DNA of 64,000 nucleotides from Rhynchopus sp. YZ270_cl-10 (lineage: Eukaryota; Euglenozoa; Diplonemea; Diplonemida; Diplonemidae): the NCBI GenBank assembly GCA_964035575.1, contig OZ037890.1, positions 868,001 through 932,000 on the forward strand, in the 5' to 3' direction. Both the position numbers and the translations under genes were made by a program. Of this stretch, positions 48,501 to 63,500 are shown in pieces. The first letter of the stretch is position 1. Each line of letters opens with the position of its first letter. The notes under the pieces were generated by a model. That model ran no database searches, was not told the origin of the DNA, and worked only from the letters and a program-made list of their open reading frames with translations.

Positions 48501-51500
48501 CTTTCATTTTTTGCTACCACGGGCTTTCACGGTAGCTTTAGTGAAAAGAGATGAGAGGGGTCTGTACAATAATAGCTTCATCAAAAAAGAAATTCTGGAA
48601 ATCTAGGATTTTTTTTTTGTGTTGCTGCAAAAAAAAAAAAAAAACGCACGGCATAACACCCCAAAGCCAATGGTGATCCCCTTCCCCTAAACACAACGTA
48701 AAATATTTCGAAAAAAAAAACGACAATATACGAAAAAACAAATGGATTTCTTTTGTCTCTCTTTTCTAAATTTTGCTTTCTCTCCCTCTAAAAATATCTC
48801 TCCACCACCACCCCCCCATTCCTCCTCCTCCTCCTCCCCTTCAGCGAAAAACAACGGATTTTTTTAGAATAAATACACGATGCCTTTACCGGGATTGGTC
48901 CCGAAGAAGAAATCCACGAAGCGGAAGAAAAACGTAAAGGAAAAGAAAAGCTCTGTTTTGTCTGGGAGTGGACGGACGAATGCGGGGCTACACAGCAATG
49001 CACGCACCTCCGCCTCGCCTATTCGGATGGAGGAGACCGGGGTGCCGTGGCTTGATGATATGCAGCAAAGCTTGCAGACAAAGTACCACGAGACCACATT
49101 GATGGGGATGAAGGTAGGGACACATGAAGCGTTCACCTCAAAATTCGCACCACAACTCCGAGGAGGCGGCGACAGCGCTATGCCACCACCCCCCGACTAC
49201 AAAAACACTCCACAAACCAGCACTGCGTTGGTCCCCGCACAGCAATCCCTCTCGCTCTCCGCAGGCAGGAAACTTGCTCCTCTCCCCGTCACCACTGCTG
49301 GCATTCCGGTTCCATGTGCCCCTGCCATCTCTCTAGATGCAGCCAAGCATAGTTCTCCGTTAAAGCACGCACAAATGAATTTGAATGATTACGAAATCCT
49401 TGCCGTAGCATGCCAAAGAGGGGGGAGAGGAAAGACTGAAGCATATGCTCATTTTAAGATGGGAGAAATGTGCAGTAAAAACCCGGATACAATAGGTAAG
49501 GCGGGGAAGTGCTTCGAAAGGTACTATACATTGTGCAAGCATTTGAAAGATGCGGATGGGGAGGCCAAGGCGTTGAACTGTCTGGGGATCATTCATCAGC
49601 AGATGGGGGACCTGGGTGCGGCCTTGCAGTGCCATCAGGCGCATCTGAACATTGCACCCCCATCAGGGCAGTTTATCGCACACATTAACATTGGTGTCAT
49701 CCAAATGCATCTAGGCCGTCTAGACGAAGCGTTGCAAAGTCACAAAGATGCAATGCACAGCGCCATCAGAAGCGGTGAAAAACAATCCGAGCTTGTTGCC
49801 TTAGCAAATCTCGGCATGGTAGGGCAAAAGCAAAAGGACTACAACACAGCGCAGGTATGTCTTCTCTCCTAATTAAGACCCCCGAGGATTGGGGAAAATC
49901 TGACAGAAATTTTTGTTGTTTGTTTTAAGCCCCAGTTTTGGGTTTTGCGGTGCTTCACTTTGCGTATTGAACTTCTAGAGAGGTTTTCCTATTTTTTGTC
50001 GAAAAATAAACGACAAAAAAAAATCATTCGCAGATCTGCATGTCGCGTCACCTCGAGCTTGCGCAGGTGATCAATGACCCTACTGCACAGCAGGCAGCCT
50101 TTGAGCAGCTTGCCTCCTTGCAGGCTGAGAGGGGCGACTGGACGGATGCGCATCGGCACTACAAGGATGCACGCGGGCTGGCAGGGCTGCAGCGAATAGA
50201 GCCTGTCACGACAAGCAGCGAAAGGCTCAAGTGCAAGCTCGGGTTTGTCAAGGCCACAGAATCGATGGAGCAGTACTTTAGAGATCATGCCAAGAAGATG
50301 GTTATCCAGTGTGACGCCTCGCAGACAGTGTTGTGAAAACTCCTGAAACCCTTTTTATCTGGTTATGGCGCTTTTCCAATCGCCACAACGTATTTTCCAC
50401 CTGATTTTTACCCCGCGTATAGGTGCGTATACGGTCCTATGCGCGGGGTAAAAAATCAGGTGGATTTTGTTAGATCCCAAAAAAATATAAACCGACCATT
50501 GGAGGGGATTTCTCCTTTAGGGGGAAGGCAAGCGCACTGTTTTCCAACAGTACGGTGAATCCACAAAATCTTGTTTTCCAAAAATATTACTCTCTCCTTC
50601 TCTCTCTCTCTGTCTCTCCCACACGTCACCCCATTGTGGTGTTTTTCCTTTTTATTTTTGGAGTTTTTTTCACAAAAAAAAAACCTCTCTCTATCCTTCC
50701 TTCCTTCAAAAGATGAAGAGAAAAAAGATGTCATTTTTTTTTTTTTTTTTTTTTTGAACCTTTCCCAGGGTGTTTCCTAATTTGCTTCCGCTTCCGGGGA
50801 TTTGGGAAAAATTGGCCAGGGAAAAAATTTGCGGGAAAAAATTAGGGACGTGTTTAAAGTGCTTATTTTTTGGTATTTTCCCGAAAAAAGTATGTCCGCT
50901 GTTCTGGATCGCTCCAATCATTCAAATAAAGCAGTTTTCGGGAATTTTTATTTTCACCGATGTTGGGTACCGTGCGCCTGCGGCGCTGCCTGTTCCTACC
51001 AGTTTCTACAGGCAAACACTTGGCCCCCTGTACCTTACACTGACGGGTTTTGACCAAAACCAAGGACTTGTCCATTTCGTCAAATTGACCCCACCACAGA
51101 ACGGGCGGATTCCGGAAATGCAAATGCCGGTGTTTTCGGGCATTTTCATGTTTTCAGGATCAGGGAGAGAAAATCTGGGTTGTGGGATTTACCTGGTCCC
51201 CTTTTCCTTACACTCATTTTGACCAACACCAAGAACTTGGCCATTTCAGCAAATTGACCCCACCACAGCGCGGACGGATTCCGGAAATGCCATTCGCGGT
51301 GTGTTTTGGGCCTGAAAACCTACCGTTTCTTCAGGGGAAAAATTTGCTTCCGGATGTCGAAATTTTCCGGAAAAGTTCCGAAATTAGGAAACACCCTGAC
51401 CTTTCCCGTTCCCTTCTCCTACCCATCTATTCAAATCCTCTCTCTCTCCCCCCCCCCCTCCAGGAAAAAAACCTTCAGTCTCAAATGCTCACCTCACAAC

Positions 51501-54500
51501 ACTGCTTCACAGAGTTTCCCAGAGGTTCGTTGAGTTGAAAACAAAACAACCCCAGCTTCTTTTTCCACCCTCTTCTTTTCTTTAGGTGACTAAGCACGAG
51601 AGGCTTAGGGTCATCTTACAAACTTTTCTTTTTTTCACCTTTTTAAGAGGGAACAGTATACCATGAAACGTTCTATTGAGGTCGCAGTGCGATTTCGACC
51701 TTTCAACTCTCGTGAACGGTATCACCAGGCGTGTGTAGAATATGATGAAACAGGGGTCTCAGTTGTTAACAGCACTTCGGGAGCAGATCAGAGCTTTTGT
51801 TATGATCGAGTGTACGCCGCGGACGATCCACAGTCTACTATATATACGGAGAGCATTGCAGACTGCGTTGACAAAGCGATCTCTGGGTCTAACGCCACGA
51901 TTCTTGCTTATGGTCAAACCGGGTCGGGGAAAACACATACCATTATGGGGGAAGCAGAGCACAACCGCATCTCCGAGCAGACGGGGGTGTTTCTTCGGAT
52001 AGTGGCTGATCTGTTAGAGCATAAGCAGCGCGCATCTGGGAGACTCCGTTTTAGTATAATGATTCACATTGTGGAGGTTTACAACGATGATGTCAGAGAC
52101 CTTCTCTCGCAAGGAAAACCATTGAAGATAAAGGAGGTGAGTGAGTTTTGTTGTCTTATTGGTGTTGAAAAAAGGGAAATAAAGTGTTTGGATGATGCGT
52201 TTAATGTATTTCGTGTGGCAGACTCCGCGAGGTCCTGCACTGCGACTGCAATGAACGCTGTTTCATCACGATCTCATGCGTTATTTATATTGGATGTGGA
52301 GCAGATCTGCTTGCGGGAAGAAACCTCGAGGGTGTCCTCTCAGATATGCGTAGTGGACTTAGCAGGATCCGAGCGAATCAAAAAGAGCGGAGTAACCGGG
52401 CAATCCCTCGACGAAGCAAAGCACATCAACAAAAGCCTCTCTGCATTAGGCAAAGTCATCCACGATATAAACTTCGGCTGCAATCACGTCTCTTTTCGCG
52501 ACTCAAAACTGACGCGTCTCCTCAAAAACTGTCTAACCGACGCAACAGGGTCGATTTTGATGATCGCCAATGCATCTCCCAGTGCAGATTCTCTGTCGGA
52601 AACTGTTTCGACCCTGCGATTTGCGAATTGTGTGAAAAATATTCGGACGAAAGGGCATATTACGCAGCAAAGCGATGCGGGGATGCAAAAAACGTTGCTA
52701 GATTTTGACAGTTTGTCTGCAGAAATGCGATTGGCTGGTCTCGCGACGGATCATACTTTGCGTATTGCTTCAGGAAATTTTCAAACCAAGGTCTCCATTT
52801 GCACCCAACACCACATCGACAAACAAAAAGCGCATCAAACCGAACAAAACAACCTCCTCGCAACTCTCATAACGGAACGAACTTCTGAGGCAAAAAAAGC
52901 GATGCAACATAATGAGGACCACATTACGCAACAAAATGCAGAATTCGACGCAATCATAGCAACAGAGGAGCACCGAAGGAAAGAGGAACTGGAAGAAAAA
53001 AAAGGGGTATTGGAGGCTCTAAAGGGTGAGGTAGAGACGGCATATGAAGAAAATAAAAAAAGGATGGAGAGGGTGGCGAAAAAGGTTGTGGAGGTGGAGG
53101 AGTCTGGGAAGGTGTTGGAGGAGATGGATGTTAACATTGGTGAAATTATTTTGAAAACAGCCGACGCCACTGCAGCGGCACATGCAAGCGACAAGGCAGC
53201 GAATTCTACAGAAGAAACCGCGCTGTTCCACCACGAAACGCTTCGATCCTGCGTTGTGACTACCTTATCTCATATCCTCCCAATATTTTCTTCTCTCTTA
53301 GAACAAAAAACGGCAAATCTAACTCTCCTTCGACAACAACAACTTCAGACTGACCCTTCCGCTTTATCTACCCCAACTGAAGCTTCTTTGACCTCATTCT
53401 TCAATTTCACAGAAATTCCACAACGAGAAACATCCTCTGAATGGGAATTAGTTTCTCTAGAAACCGAAGAAGAAGAAGAAGAAGAACACAAGACACCACT
53501 TAACGAAGAGGACAATGAGGAATACCTTGATGGACCTACAGAGCTGCTCCAAATCATGCTGGATGACATTGAAAATGAGCTAGCAGGGCTTGACCCTACA
53601 AGACAGGATGGTGTCGATGTCTCCGCTTTGTATGCAGATTCTTCCACCGAAGAAGGCACTACGACCACCCCTACCGAAGAAGAAGAAGAAGAAGAGGAGG
53701 AGGAGGAGGAAGAGGAAGAGGACGAAGATGTGCCCCCGACCCGGTCTCATTCCACCCTACGGTATTCAGAGTTAAAGAACCTGCCAGCGGGGGGAGGGAT
53801 AGGGGTGGAGAGTGGAGGGGGTGTGGGGGGAGGAGGAGGAGGAGGAGGAGGAGGAGAAACGACGAAGTTTTCGAGTGCGAAGCGCCTTCCGCAGGCGAGG
53901 CCTGCATGATATGTTCTGTAGAAAAAGACGTACTTTGAGAACTTTGTTCCGTTCTTTTATGGAGCGAAGTGATTGATACCAAAAAAAGAAGAGATTTTTG
54001 TAGTCTCATCTCTGCAACTCTTTAGGAGATGTGATGTTTTTCTGTGAATTATCCGGATTTTCGGGGTGTTTTGAGGTACCCCTACACCCTTCAAAGGGAG
54101 GGTTGGGTAAACCAAAAAGAAAGACTTCCGTGTTTCTTATTTACTAGGGTGTTGGGATCAATGCGCATTCATCTTTTGCGTTTCTTTTCAACCCCCTTTT
54201 TTTTGCATATTTTATAGACGACCCGCCTCTTACGTTGCGGCTGTCGTAGATGATTGTCGAGACAAAAAAAAGCGTACATTCTCTCATTTTTTTTTGGCTG
54301 CCGTCTCCTTTATTTTTTTTGTTTCATTTTATTTTTTTCACAGAAGGGAAGAAAAATGGGATTTATTGCAAATCCGCAAAAATGCGACGCTTTTTTCATC
54401 GTCGAATTTGCTTCTCGGTTTCACAGTTTGGGTCGAACAGGTGGTGCAGCGTAGTCCCCCAAAACGGAGCTGAGGTGATAGCTTTGATCAACGAGAGCGA

Positions 54501-57500
54501 CGACCGGGGTGCCGTGCTGGCTGCATTAGACCATCTGGGTGAGACAGTTCCTTGGGGCATACTAGACCCTTCTGAGCTAGAACAGGTACTGGGATGCGCA
54601 GTGATCAGGAAACCCACCCTTATCGCGACCGTCCGAACGTATCTAGACAATGCCCATTCTCTCGACCACGACATCATTCTTCACCGAGTCTCCCTTTCAT
54701 GCACCGTTTTGACTACCTATATCCTTGCGCAAAGGGGGGAACCTATTTTGTGTTATGAGGTTATTTCACTTATTACCTCGCTTTTTTGTACTGCAAACGG
54801 AGCGAATGTCGCTCAAATCGTCAGTTTTCTTGAGTTTCTGCTTCTCACCAATGGTGTCATCGAGGAGACAGTCTTGGAGGTGGTGCTTACTGCGTTGAGA
54901 GGGGTGGTGGTGAGAGGGGGTATTCCCACTCCAGAGATTCTCCGGGAGTTGTGTTGGTGTTTGACGAGGGGGAGGGTGGATTTTGGGGGTGAAAATGAAG
55001 CGATATTGAGGATTTTAGTACGCTGGGCGGAACGTTCTATAGAAAAGATGTTTCCCGCAGACCTCTTTGCACTATTGTATGCTGTAGAGGAATATGCACG
55101 GCGCGACTGTAAAGAGTTCAAAAAGAGTGCCGCCTATGCGCATTTAATGTCTCGCAGTGCAGAGCTTTGCAATGCACCAAGGTTTACTTCGTATCTCGCC
55201 GCAAACCCGTTAGCCGAAACCGACGCCACCATCACCAAAATCTTCCGAATGCAACGAACAGTCAGACCCGCAATAAAAAAGGGGATATCCGTCTGTCGGC
55301 AGGATTTTCAAAAATTTGGGTTATTTGAAGATGTTCAGATCCTTGATGTGGTAACACAAATGAATCTTTTTGGAGTGCAAATGAAAAAATGCGAATCTCT
55401 CAAAAATTCGAGAGACGCAATACAGAGCATCGAGGCTGCTTTGACGGAGCTTTTTGTCGCGATTTTTGGAAGCAAATCCGAGCATTTCGCGCATCTCTGC
55501 AGGGAAGGACGACACAACAGAACACCGAAGAAAATTCGTCAACGAACCTTACTCGAATACTCCCCTTTTTATGAAGGCCTAGAAAAATTTGTTACTACCC
55601 CATTTTGCGATGCCATCTCTCATCTCTTACCGATACCCCTATTAGGGGCTGATCCTCTACGCCCACCTTCCCGACGATTTTTTTTACGCCCTGAACATCA
55701 ACGCAGGAAGTTTTATCATAAATACCCAGAAGGGGCTTCTGCTGACAACGTACCTCATGCAAGGCAGATTCATAATCTACAACTCGGGGAGTGCGTTGTG
55801 CGTATCGCAGAAATGATAGTGGCAGTCAATAATCGCCGTCTGCTCCCTTTTGCAGTGAAACGTACATATGTTGAGATCTGGGTAGATGCAGTGTGCATGG
55901 AGGCTAAAGGGGCTGGGGCAAAGCTCTTCTTTTGTGCTGCAGATGGGGAGAGTTTTGTCAGCATTGTGAGCAGGTTGAATTGTAGGATATCTGCGGAGGC
56001 GATTTTGCAGATGATAGAATATACAGACCAGCTGAGTGAAGTGTTTGATATAGGACATTATTGTGCGAATGTGATTGAGATGGTGTTGTTTGCGCGGAAT
56101 GTGAGCAGCGGGTTTTATGAAAAAATTGCGGGTTTTTTGGACAGCGCAACGCTTATAGATGAATGCAAAGTGGAGGGAGAGTTGAAAGGAGAAAAAAGAC
56201 GGTCGTTCACCTCTGCAGACTGGCTGCGAACCTTGCTGATGTTCGAACATTGCCGGAGAGAGCTGCCAGAAGATTCCTCTCGGGTTCTGCTTGGTACACA
56301 GCTGTATTCTATTGTAGCGAATAACGTCGCAAAACGCGACTATTTTGAAGGAAAAACAGAGTTTCTCACTTCTCTTTGCTACTGCGCGCCGGATCACCCT
56401 TCTGTCACTCATATCATCGCATTTATTATAGAGGAACTGCAAAATGGGAGATTCGCGAGCCATACTACACAGCATCTTTTCTACAATAAACTATCTACCT
56501 CTCATGCCCACTACCCTTGGGCGAAGTCATTGGCAGAAACGGCAATACTATTTACTAGAGCCAGCCCGATGGATACACCAGAACGCATCAAAAAATTTTG
56601 CCAGACATTTCATATAATTCTATCAGTGATGTCACAGTATCATACAGAGGCATTTGTCTCAGTTCTGTTTGAAGCAACCGAAGCACGAAGGTTATATCGT
56701 ACAAAGCTGGCTACTGCGGTGAGGGAGGCGCCACCAAGCTCCTTTATGTTTGTGCAGCTAAATGAGGCAACGTTTTTGACGTTTCTGCGGCTCCTGAGCG
56801 ATGCGCACTTACATGAAAGGGGGTCATGGGAGACGGATTTTGCGGCCTTTGTTGAGGCTGCAGGTCTGGTAGAGGAGGGGGGTGGTGCAGAAGGGTTGAT
56901 TGCTTCCACGACAGCAGGAGCGGTCGTACAGCAGATTCCCCTCCTCTTCGCAAAGGCCGCCACCCGCCTCTCCGGCATGCAGTTCACGAAGGCAGCGCTC
57001 CATGAAGTCTTCTCTGTTCTTCGCTACGAAGCCTGCACCACGGCGCTCCCGTTACAGTGCAGACGCTTGCTGCTTGCCCGTGGGCGGGAGGTGGAGGGGT
57101 GCGACCCTAGTTAAAAGAGGGGGAGAAATGAGGTACAAAACAAAAAATGGAGAATTTTTGAGATTTTTGCTTTTTTTCCCCCAACCGGGCCCTCACATCA
57201 CAGAATTTATGTCTCTATGTTTGCAATGATCCCGTTCATCTGATGAGTGGAAGCGGGAGTAGCACATATTAGGATTGCATGGTTGGGGTGTCCACAAAGG
57301 TACAGCCGGTCATTTGTACCAAGATACACTGTTCACGAGAGGGCTGTTGTATTTTCAAGTCAACTTTTTTCCACACATCTTACAGAAAAGGGGCTTATGG
57401 TTGGTATTGATTATACACAAATCTGTCTCTAACCGAAAGGCAGTTCTTATATGAGTGGCGGTCTCTGCCGACATGGTGCTTTGCAGGGCCACTGCGGGGC

Positions 57501-60500
57501 GTGCAAATCAGAACGCATCCACAGCTCCGGCTCCCCCCGCGACAGCGTTGCCCCACAAAAGCTTCATGTGAAACTGCGAAACACCTTCGACCCCTTCAGC
57601 GATGCCACACACTACCGGCAGGGGGTCTGGGAGGACCCACCGTACAACCCGAGCGGGCCTTCCCCTGGGGGTTCGCGGGGGATCACCCAGCCTAATGTTG
57701 GGGTGAGGGACCTTGCGTATATTCCTCCACCGCCTCAGTTTTCTGAAGAGTACAGTATGAACGCCCCGCCTAAGACACCAAGAGAAGTACTCCTTGCGAG
57801 AGAAATGCTGCGGGTAGCAGGCGTCGACCCGAGCACACAGCTTAGCAGTGAGGATGCGTATGCGAAGGCAAGCCTCATCTTCGCCACCGCGCCTATGACA
57901 GGAGGCATCACCCTCCGTGAATTCAACGACCGACAGCAACGGATGCAGACCCTCTCCGACGAGCGTAAAGAATACCTTGGGGTGCCAAAGGGGCTGAAAA
58001 AGGGCGGTGACGGTGACTCGAAGGAAACACCCGAGACCGATCCTCCAGTACAGAGTCCGCAACGAAGGGAGAGAACGGTTCCAGAAACTGTAGCATTGCC
58101 TCCAGCTGAAGACGTAGACCTGTTAGAACCTACTCCCAAAGTAATAGGTGCACACGATGGTCCAGAAAATGACGCAGCATACCACATCCTTGGTGATATG
58201 ATCGGTGGAGAGCGTGTGTTGGTTCCCATAGAAAGCTATACCGACGTAAATGAGGATACCCTCCGCAGTGGCGCGCCTCCCATGCACGAAGCAGGGGAGC
58301 TCTCTCATGTGCACGTCCCCCCGCAAAGTATACATCACGCCCCGCCTAAGATTCGCATATCGTGCAAGCCGCATGACAGAGTTTTGATGCATCAAAAACA
58401 GTCGCATCATGTGCATTACCCGCAGTATCTGAAAGTGGAGTACCCGGACCTTCCTAGAAAAGCGAAGAAGGAGGACGGAGAGGCCAAGCCCCCCGAAGAA
58501 CCCGACCCCTCGGGGGGGAAAAAAAAGAAGAAGGGTGGCGGGGTGGTTGAGGATGTGCTCCGTCTTGCAACCATTCCATCCTTCTGTGCATGCGGACTAC
58601 CCGCAGACACCTACTACGATAGGGGGCCACGGTCTTGGCTCTGTGCAAACTGCGGCAACCAAGGAGTACGCGACCGGGTAGCACTGTCCCCCTCCGATCC
58701 ACTATGGGGTTGTGTCAACACCGAGGTCTGCAAATGGGGGCTGTGCACATTGTGCCATGGCATCCCGATCCGCAAGAACGGACACCCCATGTGGAAGAGC
58801 CGCCGCAATGTACTGTTCGCAAGCGAGGACGGGTTCTGGCGTCTCTCCCCCCTCGGGGAGGAGCTCAAGGAAACACACATCCCGGTCGGCAATGAGCCCG
58901 AGATACATACCCACATTAAGGTACGTCTCCAGCTGGACGACAACTTCGTGCCCGAGCCCCTCAAAGCTGTGTACCCTGACTACGAAATCCACCCACGCCA
59001 CATGGTCCCCATCCGCCTCTACGGCATCGAAGGTGTCAACCGCAGTGTCACCATCGCAAAGAAACGAAAAGGGAAAGGAGACGACCCATCCTCCTGGAAG
59101 ACTGTCGTCAAACCCAGCACCGGCGCCCAAGCACACCACATCACCTCCAGCGACAAAGTCGACAAAATCATTCTCGACCACTTCTGCGAAAGCTTTCCGG
59201 TCCACATGACTTTTACCTTCAAAAACTCTTATGGGATGTGCCCCTGTGGTGGAACGGTAACATATGAACATACAGCAATAGATTTAGACCGGAGGGTTCT
59301 TTGTGATATGTGTTCAAATCAGGTAAAACGACCGAATTTTTCGATGTGCGAAAAATGTTCTCATCTCATTTGCCGTGACTGCGTCGAACAGCCTGACTAC
59401 TCTGCATTCCTTGAAGTAGAAGTGGAAGGGGGGAGAGGTTTGGGGGGGATCTTTCTGCTCCGCGGGACAACCGTCATCTCCTCTGTTAAGCTAGCCTCTC
59501 CAGCAGAGCTTGCAGGGGTGAAGAAGGGACAACAGCTCACACACATCAACGGCATGGAAGTCTTCTCCGATCGGGACGTCACATTCCTCTATAACGAAGA
59601 AAAAGAAAAACGGTATATCGACGTCAATGTAGTCTTCCGCAACACTTCATCCACTTTAATGACCTCAAACGACCCTATTGCGGGGGAAGATAGCTTTCCC
59701 TTTGACGTTCCTTCTGGAGGTTGGCGGCTTTATGGAAATGATCCTAACAGTGACTGTAAAATTACCGAGCATGAGGGGGTGCTAACTGAAGGGATGAATG
59801 GATTAATCGATATCGATGATTTGCCTGCGGAAGGCAGCCCTGCCGCAAAAGATAACACCGCGATCATGCTGGACAATGAATGCTTTGACATTGACGACCT
59901 TTTTACAAGACTCGATCTTCCCGCGGAACCTTCCCCTACAAAGAAAAAGAAAAAGCAAAAGGAGGATCCGCCATTACCCCCTGCAGAAGCGGACGGAGAA
60001 GGAGAAGCTAAAAAGGAGGATCCTGGAGGGGAAGGCGAAGGAGAAGGCAAAAAAAAGAAAAAGAAAAAGAATCCCGACGGAGAAGGGGAGAAGACAGAGG
60101 ATATTCCAAGCGGTGGTGACCCTCCGGAGGTTCCAAAAAAAAGTAAAAAGAAGAAGGGCGACGCAGATCCAGAAGGGGAAGAGAAGCAGCCTGTCAAGGG
60201 GGATGTGAACTTGGAAGGTGCAGATGCTTCAGATACCCCACAGAAGTCAAAGAAAAAGAAGAAAGAGGCTCCGGACGGTGAACCTGACGATGGAGGGAAA
60301 AAATCTCAGAAGAAGGCTGCAGATGAAGGTGCAGATGGTCCAGCTTCAGAGGCACCGAAGTCTAAGAAGAAGAAAATACCGCTTCTAGCGGACGGTGCGG
60401 ACGATGCAGTGACAGATGAGATTGCAAAGGCGAAGAGGGCAGACACAAAGGACTCTCCAGACCTCACCTCCAAGAAGAAGAAGAAACCACCACCACCGCC

Positions 60501-63500
60501 GCCTGAAGAGTGATCCGACCCCAAGAAAAGGCATTTTTTGTGTCCCTCATTTCAGATGTAAACCACGAAATGGATTGTAGGACTGCATGGTTGGGTGTCC
60601 ACCCCCCCGGTACACCCGGTCATATACCAAGGTACACTGTTCACGAGAGGGCTTTGTATTTCAACTCTACTTTTTTCCTCAAGAAACCCTCTATCCTTAG
60701 AACATTATATTGTCCTTTCATTTGGACAATAAAACGGCGGGATTCGGGGTTTTCAAAAAAAACACACTAGCAACCAACCTCTCTCACTCTATATCTTTTT
60801 TTTTTTTTGTCTTCTTCTTTTTTTTAGTTAGGATAGAACCAACAACAACCCTGCTCAACACCCAATTCTTTTTTCCATCTCTCCCCCTCTCCCTTTTATC
60901 TCCCCCTTAATCTCCCCCCATCCCCGAACCGCAGAACTGACACAAAAAAGGCATGGATCTTTTAGTAGAAGTATTGCGTGGAGAGGAGGTGATTGGGTCT
61001 GCACAGATTGGGAGGGAGACAGTGCTGTCGTCACTAGACCCTTTGTACCAAACCGCTGTCGCAGCCTACCCTGCTGTTACCGAAACCACCGTCGGGGGGA
61101 ATGTTGTGCGTGTAAGCGAGGTGGCTAGCTCCGTCCTGCAGAACGCTACCCTGAAGAGCGCATGCGCTGCAAGAGTCGCAGAGTTAAAACAAGATGGGAA
61201 CGATGCCATTTCATACGACCCCAGGGGGGCAGGACGTTGTTATCGAGATGCCTTAAAGCTTGCAGAGAATGCCATCAAATTGGATGCAACAGAATCCGGA
61301 AAAGGAGAAGGAGGAGACGCCTTTTCAGCGATACGTCCATCTCTTCTGCTGAACCTCGCTTTTTCATATTTAAAGCGTGATAAGCCGCGGAAAGCATTGG
61401 TGCATTTAGGGGTTCTTCTGCAGGAGCAGCCTGGGCATGAAAAGGGGTTGTACAGAAAGGGGCTGGCGCATATGGCGCTTGGGGACAATGAAGCAGCGTT
61501 GCAGTCCTTTGTGTTGTGTGGGAAGTCGAATCCTGCAAATAAGGAGGCGGCGAACAAAGCGGGGCTCTGCAGAACAGCGATTGAGGCGGAGAAGGTGCAG
61601 GCAAAGGGGGTGTACAGCAAGATGTTCTGAAGGGGGTGTGAAAGAGACAAGCTTTTTGTAGATGCATAACCTAGTCCAACAGATTTGTTGGTAAAAAAAT
61701 GCCAATTTGATGAGTAGCAGCGGGGAGTAGGGCATATCAGAAGCTTGCTTGTTCTTTGAGTACTCTATCAAGATAATTCCGGATTTTGAGCTCACAAAAC
61801 AAAAGACCCCGATCTTTTTAAACTAATGTGCACATTTTTTGTGAGCACTTTAATTTTGTCTTTTCATTATTATTAAGACAGCGCCCATCTCCAAACCCAG
61901 CATTGTTCCAACGCGATACAACGATAGTGATAAAAGATGTGTGCACGAGAGGCACATTCATCTTACACATTTTATTTACTTCTTTTTTTGTAGAAACGGT
62001 GCAGAGTATGTTCATTGCATCTACCCCCACTTTTTTTGTGTATTTTTCTGGCTGCGAAACACAAAACGAAATCATTTTTTTCTTCAACATATCGCACCCC
62101 TTTTTGTCACAAACCACCACAACCACACAGGAGCTTTTTGGGACTATCCCAACTACACCAACACAGCAAGAAAAAAGGCATCGCACGCGACCCCCACACA
62201 CACACCCTTTTATTGTATCCTTTTCATACCCCCAGCGTTCCTTTGTATACCTTTTTGTCTCCCTTCCCCACAGCCCCCCCGCAGTGCGGTTCTAGAGGAG
62301 TAGTACCTCTTTTCTTTTAGTGTTCTTCATGCCCTCCCCGAAAGTTCCGAAAACATCTATGCCCCCCCCAGCTGCCACGTCGCTACGTCCGTGTGACGTT
62401 AGATCTAGGTATGTTAGGTGTTGGGGATGAGGGTTTGAGTCTTTACTTTTGAGGTACTTAAAAGGATCTTGTATGGGGTGGCGACAAGGGGGGTCGGAAC
62501 TGGGCAGTCACGAAAAATCACGAAAAATCACAAAGAATCATTTTTCTTCTTTGTGATTCTTTGCGACAGGTCGTGATTTTTTGCGATTTTTTGCGATTTT
62601 TTGTGATTTTTTGTGATATTTTGTGATCTTTTGTGATTTTTTGTGATCGACATATTTTGAGATGAGCTTTTTTTTGTCCCACTCTGGTAGTGTACTGTAC
62701 TGTACTGTACTGTACTGTACTGTACTGTACTGTACTGTACTGTACTGTACTGTACTGTACTGTACTGTACTGTACTGTACTGTACTGTACTGTACTGTAC
62801 TGTACTGTACTGTACTGTACTGTACTGTACTGTACTGTACTGTACTGTACTGTACTGTACTGTACTGTACTGTACTGTACTGTACTGTACTGTACTGTAC
62901 TGTACTGTACTGTACTGTACTGTACTGTACTGTACTGTACTGTACTGTACTGTACTGTACTGTACTGTACTGTACTGTACTGTACTGTACTGTACTGTAC
63001 TGTACTGTACTGTACTGTACTGTACTGTACTGTACTGTACTGTACTGTACTGTACTGTACTGTACTGTACTGTACTGTACTGTACTGTACTGTACTGTAC
63101 TGTACTGTACTGTACTGTACTGTACTGTACTGTACTGTACTGTACTGTACTGTACTGTACTGTACTGTACTGTACTGTACTCCCAATCCCCTGTGTATAC
63201 TGTGTATACTGTGTATACTGTGTATACTGTGTATACTGTGTATACTGTGTATACTGTGTATACTGTGTATACTGTGTATACTGTGTATACTGTGTATACT
63301 GTGTATACTGTGTATACTGTGTATACTGTGTATACTGTGTATACTGTGTATACTGTGTATACTGTGTATACTGTGTATACTGTGTATGCGGAAATTGACC
63401 AAAAACGAGAACTTGTCCATTTCGGCAAATTGACCCCACCACTGGCCGGACGGATGCCGGAAATGCAAATACCGCCGTTTAAAAGCTTCACCAACGAAAA